A stretch of DNA of 64,000 bases from Pycnopodia helianthoides (lineage: Eukaryota > Echinodermata > Asteroidea > Forcipulatida > Asteriidae). This document shows positions 1 to 12,020 of the stretch, piece by piece (within the stretch, counting starts at the first letter, position 1; the number at the start of each line of letters is the position of its first letter). A program made the position numbers and the translations under genes. The notes under the pieces were generated by a model, which was not told where the DNA came from, did not search any database, and was given only the letters and a program-made list of their open reading frames with translations. The stretch is from positions 4,683,371 to 4,747,370 of the forward strand of contig CM063246.1 in NCBI GenBank assembly GCA_032158295.1. The letters are read 5' to 3'.

Positions 1-1234
1 CATTTAAAATTACCTGATCATTAATTTTCCAAACATACGGGCCCGAATGAGAGGCCTTTTTTGGAGAGCTTTAACATTGATATGGACACAGTGCACAGCG
101 ATGAATAATCACCGTTTCAGCAATTCGGTCTTATATTTTTATCTATAAATATCTTTTCTGGTGAAACCAAGAAACACTCAAAATTTACAAGCCTATAAAA
201 GGCACACTGGGGTCATTGTTCTTTTCAAAATGAAATAAACCAACAAAAGAGAAATAATAAAATTAAAAAAAACCAATGACATTAAAGTCTCTCCATCGGA
301 CAGCTCAAAACTGCAACGTCATACACCGCACTGTCATATTTGATAACAAACAAAAAAACATACAAGAATTCCCTATCTGCCATAAAATAATATAAGTCGG
401 ATTTCTTACCATATATTACTAAATCAAGTGTCTACATGTTAGCAACGCTCCCCACCCCCCCCCCTCCCTCTGAACACTGACCTTGGCAGATAATATCAGC
501 TCGATATTCAATCACATGACCAAAAATAGCCACAATTACACCTAACTTACACGCTGCAAAAAATTTAACAAAGCAGGCACCCGTCTAATGCGTCGGATGA
601 GTGGTCATGTAACAAAAACTATTTAATTTACCACTCTCCGTCTCTCTTTTTTAACCTAAAAATAGACGGACGAGGGAGAAGCCAGAGGGATGAGAGTTTG
701 ACGAGTGTGGACAATTCCTGAAAAAATGGCTCGCTGGCCTGGGTTCCCACTTTATTCTAGATATTGAATCGCCCAGATGTTACAACTCAGGAGGTTTACA
801 GACTGGCATCACCAGAAAGACAAAACTACAGGTTCGACACAATGTAGGACCATTTCTTTCTCCCTTTGGTGATTGTTACTTCTTTTCAAGAAAACTTTGA
901 AGGCTCATGGAGGATTTTGAGACAATCATAAAACAAGGAAAATCCTATGAAATCACACCCCTGGTATAACATTTTTCTCTCTCCTTCTTGAAGGATCTGA
1001 CTGCCAATGGTAATTAAAATACACTGCCGAGTACTCTAAAATGACCAGCTATATGTCATGTATGTGTATCATGGCAGTGCTGAAGCTAAGGTTTGCGTTG
1101 ACAACAAATATTCAAATGCAGTGGCTCTGAAAGGATGCGTCATACACTACATTAACAATAATTTGTTCATAACTTGTCTGAATTATAATTTTGTTGTTAT
1201 TTAAAAAACAAAAACACTTCGCCACTGAGTGACA
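1..1234. other. Intronic sequence, nothing recognised
   Basis: AT-rich unique-looking sequence with a C run near 455-466. No exon-like frame with splice sites and no clear repeat boundary was seen. Confidence 0.6.
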
Positions 1235-1372
1235 GGCATGCAACTGTAACTTCACCAAAAGAGAGGAAATTAAACAAATTTCAATGATTTTGTACAGTAT
1301 TTTTCAATTTTGAATGGTAAAACTGAGAATAAAAAAGAGGAAATCAGCTGATCCGAGAAAAAGTTGCATGCC
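1235..1372 (+). mobile_element. Family K miniature inverted-repeat element, copy 1
   Basis: A 138-bp element with 11-bp perfect terminal inverted repeats GGCATGCAACT / AGTTGCATGCC. A second copy with the same ends and about 90% identical interior lies at 21135-21271. It has no coding capacity. The target duplication is not clear. Confidence 0.8.
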
Positions 1373-1504
1373 TGGAGTGAGCAGTCTACGTAAAAAAATA
1401 AATCCTAAAGGCGAATATGAATGGGAGGGCAGTAGCAACTCAGATCATTTAGGTCCGAGGTCAAAGGTCGTAAGATACACTAAAAACATTGCTTAAATTT
1501 TTTT

Positions 1505-1640
1505 CTGCTAAGCAAAAATAAGCAGGTTACCAGTCACAGATAGTACATGTGACATGGTAGTTTGGCTGGTAACCTTATTTTGGTAAGCGTAATTAATAAC
1601 TTTGGATGCTTTAAAGCAGCTGCTGGCTCTACAGTACTTC
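1505..1640 (+). mobile_element. Family A fold-back repeat, decayed partial copy
   Basis: Contains the family core (CTAAGCA...AAGCAGG, TACCAGTCACAGATAGTACA, TGGCTGGTAACCTTATT) but has lost most of the GGGCCCAATTTCAT ends. Compare the complete copies at 9238 and 25277. Confidence 0.7.
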
Positions 1641-3752
1641 GTACGAATAAATTTACATGAATTTACTGGAATCAATCCCACAGCAGACTGGCAATCCACA
1701 AAAAGCAGACCAATCCACAACGCATCCACACAAGTCCTGGACGCATTCAACTGTTTTCTCTTTGCAACCTTGGGTTTTCATGTTGCAAGTAAACGGACGA
1801 GAGAAAACAAAACGCTCACTTTCGTGGGTCCAAGCGTTCAACTACGGGGGAGATTTACACACTGCATTAAAGACAACAGCGATATCTCATGACATTATTC
1901 TATTGTGCGAGGTCTCACACATCAAGAGCTACGATACTTTTCAGCTCCGATACATGTTTCAGTTTTCCTCCAATCCACATGGAATCAAGCGGAATAAAAT
2001 CAGAGCATTTAGTTAGAGAAATTCCCTTGTCTCTTTATTTCCTTTTCTTATTTACATCGCCCCATAAAATCATTTCAGGTATACGGTGAACAGTGCAGAC
2101 ACCATTTGAAAGCGAAAGACGGTTTTTCCCCCTCGTGGATAAAGTTTTACGGGAACGAAATCTCATTTAAGATCTGGACTTGATGACTATTGTGTTCTTC
2201 TTACATATATAAGACGTTCTGGAAGTACGTCCGTGCTTCAAGAATAATCAAGAGAAATAATGAGCTTCTCTTGAGTTCAACTATTCCGATGACGTCACAC
2301 CATGGAGAGTCGTGACTATTTTTTGTTCACACAAATCCGCACGTAACGGAGTTTGCTGTACACTCAGTTTCATTGCAGATTCGTTACGATTCTGCAGAAA
2401 AAAACTGTTCTACTGGGAGAGACCTCAGTCAACTAAAATAAACACTTCACATATAAAACAAAAATTACAGTCGGATTTGTTTATTTTCAAAAGAGGGAAA
2501 ACTGAAAGCAATAATACAGCAAGGAATACAAAAAAACAAATTGTGTAAGATTGTATAGACAATCAATTTGTACGGAAGTCATTTTACAGAACACATCAAA
2601 AAGGACATAAATAAACAGACGGGTTTGGGTGAAAAGTTAGCGAATAAGTGAGTGTCTTACATTTGTGCATGCAATGTACCACTTCCGGCTTGTACATATG
2701 TACATTGTATTCACAAATCTACACTTTCTCAACAACTGGAGAAAACCACTGGGGAAAACCACTTTCTCAACCATTGGGGAAAAAAAACTTCCACAATGAT
2801 GTAGTAGAGGGTAGGGAGGCGAATAGCCATAAAATGATGAAATGTTCACACCTAAAGAGCTTTAAGAAGAACAAAACTCCGGCAATTTGTTGCCTGAAGG
2901 AAGATTCTTTTTGCACTGCATAATTGCCCAATCTCTTTCAATAACATTCTTTCAGTCGACTTTAAGCTAATAACAAAGATGACGTTGAGACATCTATTTT
3001 TTCCGGATTTTTTTTTCTTCGTCTCTTTTTCTTCTGCATTAGGGATATTCTCAAAACAAAAACGTGCGTAGGCAGTTTGATTAAATTGCTAATTCATTCA
3101 TAAATTCTGCTTACAAAAATACGAACAGGGGGGGAAAAAGGAGGTGGAGGGAGAGGAAATCACATATTTGACACTGAAATAGCAGAGGCATAGTTGAAGT
3201 TGTAGCGATTCTATTTTAGGCAACGAATTTCAGGAAGTGCTATTTTTACAGCGTCAGCAAAAGCGCTTTCTTGTTTCTTACCTTTTACGGTAAGAAATTC
3301 ATTAAAAACAACTGAATTACTAAAGATGGTTTTTGGTAAACGCCGGGACCATTCAGAGGCGAGCATAAATAAATATTTTCACAAATTCTTGTAATTACCT
3401 GGAAAAAGCTGTTGATGTGTATTTTTGTCAACCTTCTCTGGAATTTAGGTTGGGGAATGAATGGGGAAAGTGTAAACAGTTTCCTGTTTGGCTTTGTTTA
3501 GCGGTCTCCAAACTCTTTCCTGTTCTGGTTTTTTGGTAGAGCTTGACCTTTGCTGAATTTGGTTCTATGCTACAAATGTTGCTGTTGTATTTTCACTTTA
3601 GACTTAGGGGAATTTGATGGGTTTGTGATGGACTGTACAAGTCTTGCAGGTATTTGAACAATAAACTGTGCATTTTTTTTTTCCCCCTTAAACTTGCGGC
3701 CCACGTTGGGAATTGCCAAAGACCAGTGTCGGCCCTTTATGTGACCCACATG
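1641..3752. other. Intronic sequence, no gene recognised
   Basis: No splice-supported coding segment. It contains a short imperfect direct repeat near 2730-2785 (CCACT...TCTCAAC / TTGGGGAAAA) and several T- and A-rich tracts. No repeat family could be assigned. Confidence 0.55.
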
Positions 3753-4003
3753 TGTGCACAGCCACAATCATGGGTACACTTTTTGTTACAAAGACACCAA
3801 ATGAACAACACATAAATATTGAGTAACTCTTTGCAGATCTTGTTTTCGACAAACTCAAGTACTTTCTACTCTTCATTCACACAGCGCTGGTTAATGAATT
3901 TACAAACAACATTGAAATAACTGTTACATCACTGGTTTTCAAAGTGTTGTTCATAACATGGACACGAAAAAAATGTGTACCCATGATTGTGGCTGTGCAC
4001 ATG
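3753..4003 (+). mobile_element. Family F inverted-repeat element, copy 1
   Basis: The left end GTGCACAGCCACAATCATGG followed by GTACAC is repeated in inverse at 3975-4000. The interior (TCTTTGCAGATCTTGTTTTC and onward) recurs nearly identically at 63153-63363, where the right inverted end is missing. Non-coding. Confidence 0.75.
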
Positions 4004-4015
4004 TACATTGAAAAA

Positions 4016-4285
4016 AAAAAACCTGTAAGAGTTTAAGCTACTCAGTCATTGGAGTCATGAGAAAACAGGGGAAAATCCCATCACTGTTTTCAAACATCGG
4101 ATTTCGGACACGCGAGATCAAAACTGATCATTTCACTCATTTTTTTCAAAAACTCTAGCCTCTCAGGCAAAACTATTTCAAGGGAAGTTTTCCACCATGA
4201 CCATCTTTATACCATGTAAAGTTATGTGTAAATCTGTGAACATTTAATAGTTTCAATCTTGCCAATGTTCTGCACACCCTTGACG
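4016..4285 (+). mobile_element. Family D-related TTAA-type MITE, 5'-truncated copy
   Basis: Shares the block CCTGTRARAGTTTRAGCT, a short AT-rich middle and the end GCCAATGTTCTGCACACCCT with copies at 59340-59807. The 5' end is missing. Non-autonomous. Confidence 0.6.
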
Positions 4286-4425
4286 GCAACGGATGCAAGA
4301 AACCCAAGGTTCTGAAAGATATTTGAACCTGCGCAAACATTTGATAGAGTTTGGAGGTGAAGGAAATAAAAAAACCAAACTATGATACTAAACGATTGTT
4401 GAAAGTTGACACTGTGTTGAACTTC

Positions 4426-4592
4426 AATAGATGGATTGCAATACGCGTCATTGACTGCCATCTTTGATGAATTGTGCACGCGTGAAGAGCTATCATTGGC
4501 TGAGAGTCGTGCATAGCGCTTACACGTGTGCACTTTTCCATCGTTTTACATCAAAGATGGCGGTCAATGACGCGTATTGCAATCCATCTATA
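4426..4592. mobile_element. Fold-back element with about 44-bp near-perfect arms
   Basis: The arm starting ATGGATTGCAATACGCGTCA (4431) returns in inverse at 4546-4587 with about two mismatches. The spacer of roughly 75 bp contains GTGCACGCGTG. The low arm divergence suggests a fairly recent insertion. No target duplication was fixed. Confidence 0.8.
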
Positions 4593-5126
4593 GATATACC
4601 AAAGGGGGAAATGTCTCGCTACATTCTGGTAAATGACGTAAAGATAATATGAAACGAAATATGTTTTCTGAAAAACTTTCCCTTTGAGCGACTAATTATC
4701 AGTCAACTCGATCATTAAACGAAATAAGCTGAATATTCAGAGAAAAAGACTCTTAAAAACCAACCACATAAAACCAACAGCTGTTTCCGGCACACAAAGG
4801 GACAGAGTTGAAAATAAAACAAGTGAACAGGAATACAAACTTGTACTCTTTTAATTATAGTGTCTCATTAGCACTCTCATTTAAATTCTTTAAAAAAAAA
4901 TACATATGTACATTCTGGCTGTTTGTACAGTGTTGGTACATGCTGCTTGTGCATGATAACTGCACTTACCCCCTGGTTTACATATATTTATTTATTCTTC
5001 CTATTTTTATCCTGGCCATGAAACCAAAAGTGTAATAAGTTCAAAAAAAAACTATAACAGTTTTTCATTTATCTTATATTATTATAATACTCTTATTACA
5101 CTTTATACTTAAATGTAAATTTGTCA
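4593..5126. other. Intronic sequence, nothing recognised
   Basis: AT-rich. No exon or bounded repeat seen. Confidence 0.55.
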
Positions 5127-5130
5127 TTAA

Positions 5131-5516
5131 AGGTATATGATTAGAAAACACACAAGGATTAAAAACTTCCTTGTTTAATTTTAGTCTGAAAGCTTACTGA
5201 TTATAAAGTTCATACTACGTAGAAACATTTTTTTCTGTGAAATATCTCCCTCCGAAATGAAGTCACATTCGAGAAAACTATTTAAAAACATAACAAAAAT
5301 GCAGCAGCTGATTTCGGTTGTTACAACCAAAATTAAGGACAATGTGTTTACAGGCTGAAAAATTGTGCAAGTTTTAAAAAATAATTTTCTCCTGACTCAC
5401 ACAAAGGATTAAGCCCAAATTTCAACAGGTTTCTTTTATGCATATGGTTGAGAACACACAAAACATGAACACTGTCTGCAACTATTTTGTCAGCTCCACC
5501 AATCCTGTATAATACC
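5131..5516 (+). mobile_element. Family C TTAA-flanked MITE, copy 1
   Basis: A 386-bp element starting AGGTAT and ending ATACC, flanked by TTAA at 5127-5130 and 5517-5520. The interior (TTAGTCTGAAAGCTTACTGA, GGTTGTTACAACC, CTCCTGACTCA) is shared with the copy at 47280-47666. TTAA duplication is the hallmark of piggyBac-type transposition. It encodes no transposase. Confidence 0.8.
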
Positions 5517-5520
5517 TTAA

Positions 5521-6229
5521 AACATTTATGATGTGCTTCGTCATTGAGAAAAACTTGCATAAAACGCAAGCGGATCCTTACCTCCCCCAAATCTACAGCC
5601 CCACCCCTATTTTGGCATCAGGGTTCACTTCACATTCGCATACGAATCAGACTTTCAATTTCAAAGTTTTTGCCAGCCCACCCAAAACCACAAAACTTCC
5701 CGTTCTTCGAAAAGTAAATCCTGTGAAAGGTCGGTTTTTATCTGAAGCAAGACTTGTTATCACTGGAATTGGTGACTCTATCACACAAAACCATGTCAAC
5801 TGATCACTCAACGAGAAGGTTTAAATAGATTTTCCTTGCATAAAACTGTGGAAGCGCTGCCCAGCATTTGGTCAACAAGCATCCGCCCCCGAAATAACCC
5901 CTTTTTAAATTTTTTTATTTTTGTACTTTTTTTATATTTTTAAATCAGCCGTTTGCTTTGTCCCACTTCTCAAGAGTCAATTCAGAACGAGTTGTGGTCG
6001 AGGAGCAAGAATACAATAAATGCAATATTCCTGAGAAAGGCTGAAGACTGTATCCAGAATGAGCTTGTTTGTGGCCTGGAGCGGTTATCAATAAAACAAG
6101 CCAGGAATTAAAGGATACGATCACAGTTTCCCCGAAAAATTGCTATTGAACGGCGTCAAATGACCTCTTGCAGGAATATGTCGTCACTTTTTTAAAATGG
6201 CTTCTGACTGGCACCCCCTAGCAAAGATA
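5521..6229. other. Intronic sequence, nothing recognised
   Basis: No gene and no clearly bounded repeat. A T-rich block lies at 5905-5945. Confidence 0.5.
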
Positions 6230-6345
6230 CTGACAAAATAGGGAGACCGCCAACGTTCGGGCAAGACAGCACGTTAATCCAGAAGTCGCAGGTTCAAGCC
6301 CCGCTCTAGTTAATTTTTCTTTGCTCGATGCAAAATTGCTTTCCA
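6230..6345 (+). mobile_element. tRNA-headed SINE, decayed
   Basis: A pol III box-B-like GGTTCAAGCCC at 6291-6301 is followed by GCTCTAGTTAATTTTTCTTT, the same tail type as the SINE at 12661. Box A is degenerate. It is not a functional tRNA because the stems do not close. Confidence 0.7.
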
Positions 6346-7485
6346 AAAAAAAAATCAGAACAAGTTCCAGCAATTTGGATTCACGCCGCAAGAGCTTCTT
6401 GATTCGTTGAAAGATTTTTACGTTATTCAGCTTCATAACACATCTAAATGCCATCACAACAGGCTTGGAATAGCAGACAAACAGAAAAACCCAAGTCAAT
6501 TAGTATGACAAATTAACTTATTTGTAAGACAAATTAACTTGTGAGACTGCATAACCTTATAAGCCAGTCAGCAAATGACTTTCATTGTTATTGTCACAGT
6601 GCCAGATAAAGACGCAAAGTATTCCAATTGAATGAAAGGAACTAATTAACTAGGCCCAATATAGTTGAGCAATTGTTGTCTACTTTGTTCTGTCGATGAA
6701 CAAGAACAAATCATGTTTTTTTTACGCGGCGCATTACAATTTTAGAGATCTTATCTGCCGTATCAGTAGACTGCTTATGTAATTTCTTTCCCTCAGGTAT
6801 ATCGTTTGTTCTCTCAGGTGCATGGATTTTACGAAAAATAACTTCCACGTATCACCTCCTTCCTCCCCCCCACCCTCTGAGGTGTGACTTGTCTTATTAA
6901 TGATCTTCCTGCCCCAGCAATGCTGGTGCTGTAAGACATCCCCAAGTTATCACACCCCAATTTCTTAGGAATCCACTCCGTGAAGGAGAAGATGGTTCCG
7001 TTAGCATCCAAACTACCCCCCCCCCCTCCGGATCTGAGGTCATTCTAGGCTTTCTTGGAAGAGCGGGGGAATGCCGTGTCGATGTGCAACATCCTGACAC
7101 ACACACGTGCTCATAATATAACGGTAATTTCAGGGAAAGTAAAGCGTCGCCTTTTGGGAAACTGTATAATTCCAACACTCAAGCCTTTGGAGGGAAATCA
7201 TAAAACCAAAAAATGTGAAACCACAGATCAAAACCACAACACAAGAGCGTACATTAAAAAAACAAAAATCATCAATAGAAACCCAGTTTCTTGGGAAGTG
7301 CATTTTAGTGCATTGTTGAAATTCAAGTTATATCTGAGTAAACAAAAACTTGAAAAGGGCTTGTAATTTTTTGTGTGTTTGTGAGGGAGGGGACTATATG
7401 GACCTTTTGCAATGCGTAGGCTCTGCTTTATGCTTTGGAATTAATTTTGGAGCAGTGTGCATTTTGAGTGGTGCTTCAACATCAA
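6346..7485. other. Intronic sequence, nothing recognised
   Basis: Includes C-rich runs near 6865 and 7015-7027 and a CACACACACG stretch near 7098. No supported gene. Confidence 0.55.
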
Positions 7486-7925
7486 TAAAAGCCAGAGCAA
7501 GAGCTGGAGCCAGAGCTGGGGCCAGAGCCAGAGCAACAGCCAGAGTCAGAGCTGGGGCCAGAGTCAGAGCTTGGGCCAGAGTCAGAGCTTGGGCCAGAGT
7601 CAGAGCTGGGGCCAGAGCAAGAGCCACAGCCAGAGCCAGAGCTGGGGCCAGAGCCAGAGCCAGAGCTGGGGCCAGAGCCACAGCCAGAGCCAGAGCTGGG
7701 GCCAGAGCCAGAGCCAGAGCTGGCGCCAGAGCCACAGCCAGAGCCAGAGCTGGGGCCAGAGTCAGAGCTGGGGCCAGAGTCAGAGCTGGGGCCAGAGCCA
7801 GAGGTGGAGCCGGAGTCAGAGCCAGAGCTGGAGCCAGAACTGAAGCCGGAGCCAGAGCCGGAGCAAGATCCGGAGCCAGAGCCAGATTCAGAACCAGAGC
7901 TGGAGCCGGAGCCAGAGCCGAGAAT
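7486..7925 (+). repeat. Hexamer-based minisatellite, (CCAGAG)n with higher-order 18/24-bp units
   Basis: About 440 bp of GCCAGAGCCAGAGCTGGG and close variants. Because the units are multiples of three, all frames stay open and predict RARAGARA- or [12 protein letters not shown] peptides. No splice sites or start context support translation. It abuts a family E element at 7944. Confidence 0.9.
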
Positions 7926-7943
7926 TGGAAAATAACCTATGAC

Positions 7944-8105
7944 AGATCCTGGAATTTCATCTTTGAGTGGGCAAGGCCATTTTCAGTTTGCAAAGGGCAC
8001 TTTCCATTGGAAAATCTTAAAGTCTATGGGAAACTTTTGAAGCGGCACCAAGGCCAAGACCAGGGGGCAACAGGGGCTGTGGTCTCCATGACATTTCAGG
8101 CCTGC
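7944..8105 (+). mobile_element. Family E fold-back repeat, plus-orientation copy next to a minisatellite
   Basis: Begins CCTGGAATTT, contains GGCAAGGCCATTTTCA, AAAGGGCACTT and GAAGCGGCACCAAGGCCAAG, and ends near TTTCAGGCCTG. The same order occurs at 46448-46612 and, in inverse, at 46892-47056. Confidence 0.75.
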
Positions 8106-8734
8106 CATGACTCCCTTTTCATTAAAGCTGCAGTCAGTAGAGAAGGACAAACTTTCCCTCACAGGCACAAACTTCACAACAGAGTGAACAATGCCAATGT
8201 AAGAGCAAGATCATTTCCTAATCAAAATCATCTCCCACCACAAATTCAGTTCGCGTCAGTTGATGCATCGCTGACAGCTCTTGGGCTGACCCCTGCCCTT
8301 TGAAGCACTCACGCAATAATTCAAGAATAATGCACACACTGGTTGTTAGATAATCATACCTCATTGAAAAGAGAGAGAGAGAGAAAAAAAAAAAATCCAC
8401 TCCACAACTATAAACAACAGCGAGGTTAAAGTCCACTCCCAACAGATTGGTGGAGAGGTGTGTTCACGCCCATTGCAAGAATGCCCTATTGGCATTCAGC
8501 AAATAAGCCTATAGTGTATTTACATTGACAAGTGTTCCAGCACCTCCAACCAAAATGTGGCATCAAAACAAGCCCCCCCCCCCCCCCGCCAAAAAAATTC
8601 TTCGAGTACATCAACTCATTTGCAGGTGTCCGCATGCATCCCCCCTTCACCTGTGTCTTCAAACAAGCAAACGAGAACGCGCTTCCAAGAAGGTTTAGCA
8701 ACAGTTTTTGTTACTATGTACGTGCACAGTGCAT
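8106..8734. other. Intronic sequence with low-complexity tracts
   Basis: Holds a GA run (8371-8384), an A run and a C run (8574-8587). No gene seen. Confidence 0.6.
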
Positions 8735-9010
8735 AATAATAATAATAATAATTATAATAAGACATTTGTAAAGCGCCTAATGCAGAAGCCTCTAAGCGCA
8801 TAAAGAGAACAATAAAATATACAATAAGTGAAAGAAACATTACAAGTAAGCAGATTACAAATAAGCACTTTCAAACAAATGAGTTTTTAGCAGAGACTTA
8901 AAACAATGTAAAGAACTAGCCTGGCGAATATGCACAGGAAGACTATTCCAAAGAAATGGAGCAGCGTAAGAAAATGATCTTTGACCATAAAAAATGGAAA
9001 TGTTCATCTA
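8735..9010 (-). mobile_element. 3' end of a LINE/SINE-type retroelement with (TTA)n tail
   Basis: Read on the minus strand it ends in GCGCTTTACAAATGTCTTAT followed by an ATT/TTA microsatellite (8742-8758). This is the same type of end (AGCGC-T-rich, then TTATTA) as at 33555-33617. The GTGCACAGTGCATAA context may include the target site. Confidence 0.55.
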
Positions 9011-9036
9011 TTGTGCAATAGCAGCCTGATACAAGT

Positions 9037-9125
9037 CTCCATACGGAGACAATGGAGGCTATTGTCTCCATGCCCCTTGGTCGTTGCATCGGTGCCCTTT
9101 GAAAAATTCCAGTATTAAAAACGCC
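9037..9125 (+). mobile_element. Family E-like fragment
   Basis: Contains GCCCCTTGGTCGTTGCATCG and GTGCCCTTTGAAAAATTCCA, as in the family E relatives at 16771 and 61836. Short and without clear ends. Confidence 0.5.
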
Positions 9126-9237
9126 ACATTTCAGAGAATTACGAGCTCTTTCCAACGGTATACGATGCGTTTACTCCAAAGGCAGAAAATACTACAAGTT
9201 TATTGTATCGCAGCAACAAGCGCTACATGGGCTTCCA

Positions 9238-9430
9238 GAGAAATTTCATAGAGCTGCTTAAAGCAGAAAACGTTGCTTAACAATTGCCTGCTAAGCAGAA
9301 ATGAGCAGGATACCAGTCACAAATTGTTCATGTGGTATGGTAGTTTGGCTGGTAACCTTATTCTGGTAAGCATAATTTTCTTGTGCTTAGCTACTTTTTG
9401 TGCTTAAGCAGCTCTATGAAATTGGGCCCA
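9238..9430 (+). mobile_element. Family A fold-back MITE, nearly complete copy
   Basis: Starts AATTTCATAGAGCTGCTTAA and ends with its inverse, CTATGAAATTGGGCCC. The core carries TACCAGTCACAAATTGTTCA and TGGCTGGTAACCTTATTCTG. This is the most abundant family in the window (at least eight copies). Non-coding. Confidence 0.85.
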
Positions 9431-10830
9431 GTTGGGCGGATTTATGCGTTAATGATCAAGTTTTAGGGAAACATTACCACCATAATTCTCGTAAAAATTG
9501 ACAGTAGAAAAAAATGCTCAGATCGGTGAGTCCACAAGACATTATGTTGTTTCAAAAATTTGTGTCCCCTTTGGATTTTATTTACAGTTTTAACGACAAA
9601 GTCTTGAGCACACAACAGCACAGCGGTTGCCGAGAACAAACCAACGCATTTTTTTGGTGCAAAAAAAACCCCTCTTCGGTCAAAGAGTTTATTCCAAGAG
9701 TTTAATTTCCAGATTGATCATGCATGAATTGTCTTCTTCCAAAGTTTGGACATACCAACTCGTTGGCGACGTCAAACTTGTCCCTCAGCGAAACCTTCTA
9801 TTTAACAATGTACACTGAAAGTTTATGAATAACCATTGAATAAATACGGAGCTACTTAGGCAGGTATCCAAGTCTTAATGGAGTAGCACTAGAACATTAA
9901 CCACACCACAAAACAACAATTACTTTATGCAATGACCTCTCCCTGACAACTCATTTAAATATAACTGGTGTCCAGTGTAGATGGGTGTTTTCCCAAACCA
10001 TCCTGGATAGTCCTTTTTCACACTGGTGTCCTTAGACAAGGGATTAAGTATTGAGCATCTCTTCTAATCCCTTCGTCTAGCTTCTGAGAAAAAAAGTATT
10101 GTCCATTTTGTTCCCCCACCTCGGGCTGTCCGGCCAAGCGTGTCAGACACTGGACGGCTGGGGGGGTGAGTGGTGGTCAAAGTTAAATGCTTTGCGTCAT
10201 GTTACAGTGTAAAGAAAGGGTTGGCTCAAACGCTGTTGGGTGCATGTAATGATCGACAGCATAAGATGAATGATCTCTTCACAGCGTTTTAGAGGCGAGT
10301 TTTAAAGGGGATGGGTTTCCACTCAATTGAACAGTGGAATTAAAACCGACTTGTTTCACAGAATCCTATCGTAAAAGAACAACCTGTGAAAACTGCCAAA
10401 CAACATTCACAAAGGTCCCGCATGCTGTTAAAATACGTGGCCATGTAACTGTTATGTGCCTTTTTTATTGAACCCCAAACTCCGTATGTGTTCTGAATAT
10501 TCCACCCTGCAGTTTTAAATCAACACACAATTGTGACTGTGGAAACCAGTCAAATTCAAGCAACATCATACGGTGGATTTTGGCAGATTTGAGTGTGGTT
10601 AGGGTTTGGCAGTGGAGAGGGTGTATAAGTTGTTCACTCCTAGCACTATTTATAATTATATGGTAGATACAGCAGGGCTTTTTAAATATAAAACAAAAAG
10701 ACAAAAAATAAAATTCAAAAAGTCACACGATTCTACTGATAATTCTTTTGCATAACTGTGAGTTTCTCAACTCAACTCATTTGACATTTTAGAAATTGTG
10801 GTTTACCAATTCTCAGTGTGTCTTTACAGG
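9431..10830. other. Intronic sequence, nothing recognised
   Basis: No splice-bounded coding frame. No repeat family recognised apart from short simple runs. Confidence 0.5.
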
Positions 10831-10982
10831 CAGGGTATACTTTTTGGCAATTGTCGAAAGTCCAGTATCCTCCCTTGGTGTCAATTAATAAAACTGTGAG
10901 AGATTGGGCTCGATTGGTCATCGAAGTCGCAAGAGAATAATTAAAGAAAAAAACACCCTTGTTGCATAGAATTGTTTGCTTA
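10831..10982 (+). mobile_element. Family D-related fragment
   Basis: Shares GGCAATTGTCGAAAG, TTGGGCTCGATTGGTCATCG and AACACCCTTGTTGCA with the full element at 20480-20881. Both ends are missing. Confidence 0.65.
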
Positions 10983-11039
10983 TGCAGGCGGGTGGAACCC
11001 AAGCCGAGGCCCCCCCCCCCAAAAAAAAAATCACCATGG

Positions 11040-11230
11040 CAGAGCTGCCAACATTTGCATCTTGCAATCGGGGAGATATTGTACAACAATCAGGGAAGAT
11101 ATTTAGAATTACATTCAATAAATTTTCCATAATCAGGGAGATTGTCAAATGTGTTCATCAGAACATGGAAAGACTGGTTTATTTTCAGGGGAAGTTTCAG
11201 CAGAATCAGACAGAGTTGGCAAGCTCTCTG
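11040..11230 (+). mobile_element. Family H MITE, copy 1
   Basis: About 190 bp bounded by CAGAGCTGCCAAC and its inverse (GTTGGCAAGCTCTCTG here, slightly damaged). The interior has three AATCAGGGAGAT-like blocks. Further copies lie at 37022 and 51482. Confidence 0.8.
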
Positions 11231-11628
11231 CCTTGGTAATCGCTTCCTCCAACTACGATGAAACATGAATGAAACTGTTCCCCACTCTTCAACATTCAAA
11301 ACCTGCCGATACCAATCCAGGTTAATAACAAACTTCACATTTTATGGTCATCCATACAAAGAAGAATATGTCTAACGCGTGCCTTATTTCTTTGCAAAAT
11401 AAACCATGAAACAAACACACAAAACATCTTCATGTTATGTAATATGCTGTTTACTCAAATAAAACAAAAAGCAACCATGAACCCTCTCAATTGAACTTTT
11501 ACAGGATATTTGTTTTTGTTACATTTCATAAAAATTAACCCACTTTCATTGTTTTCCTCAGATCCCCAAAAAAATACACAAAAGTCACTAGTGTATAAAT
11601 GAGGCCCATAAACAAATTTGTTTCCCCC

Positions 11629-12020
11629 TTAAAGGAACATTACAGAATTGGTAAGAAAAAAACTTGTAAATTATCCTTTTTTGATCACAGATTTACATAA
11701 AACTTACACGGTGTAATGATGATGATAGTAGAAAACATCCCTTGAAATATTTCTGTCTAAAATGCCATATTTGATGAGAAATTAGTAAACTAATTTTCAG
11801 ACTGGAGTTTATCACTCAGTGAGCGTTTTATTCATTTGTTGAATCTATATTCATGCAAAATGTGTAATTGGTTTTTCACTATTTTCTCGTGACCCAGATG
11901 GCCGATCGATCTCAAACTTCTACAGGTTTGTCAGTTTATTTATATGGTGGATTACATAAAGTGCTTACACTGCCAGCAACTGTTTTGTTAGCAAAAACCA
12001 ATTCTGTAATGTTCCTTTAA
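11629..12020 (+). mobile_element. Family B TTAA-flanked MITE, copy 1
   Basis: A 384-bp element (11633-12016) with inverted ends AGGAACATTACAGAATTGG, flanked on both sides by TTAA (11629-11632, 12017-12020). The interior includes CGTGACCCAGATGGCCGATC. Other copies lie at 16886-17270 (plus) and 58186-58550 (minus). No transposase. PiggyBac-like by target choice. Confidence 0.9.

Noticed and set aside
6218..6499. Protein with the motif TRAGLEPATSG
   Set aside because: This peptide is the familiar translation of a tRNA-derived SINE promoter region on the opposite strand.
7350..8303. 317-codon frame rich in RARAGARA
   Set aside because: It is the hexamer minisatellite plus a family E repeat read through; other frames are equally open and no splice or start evidence exists.
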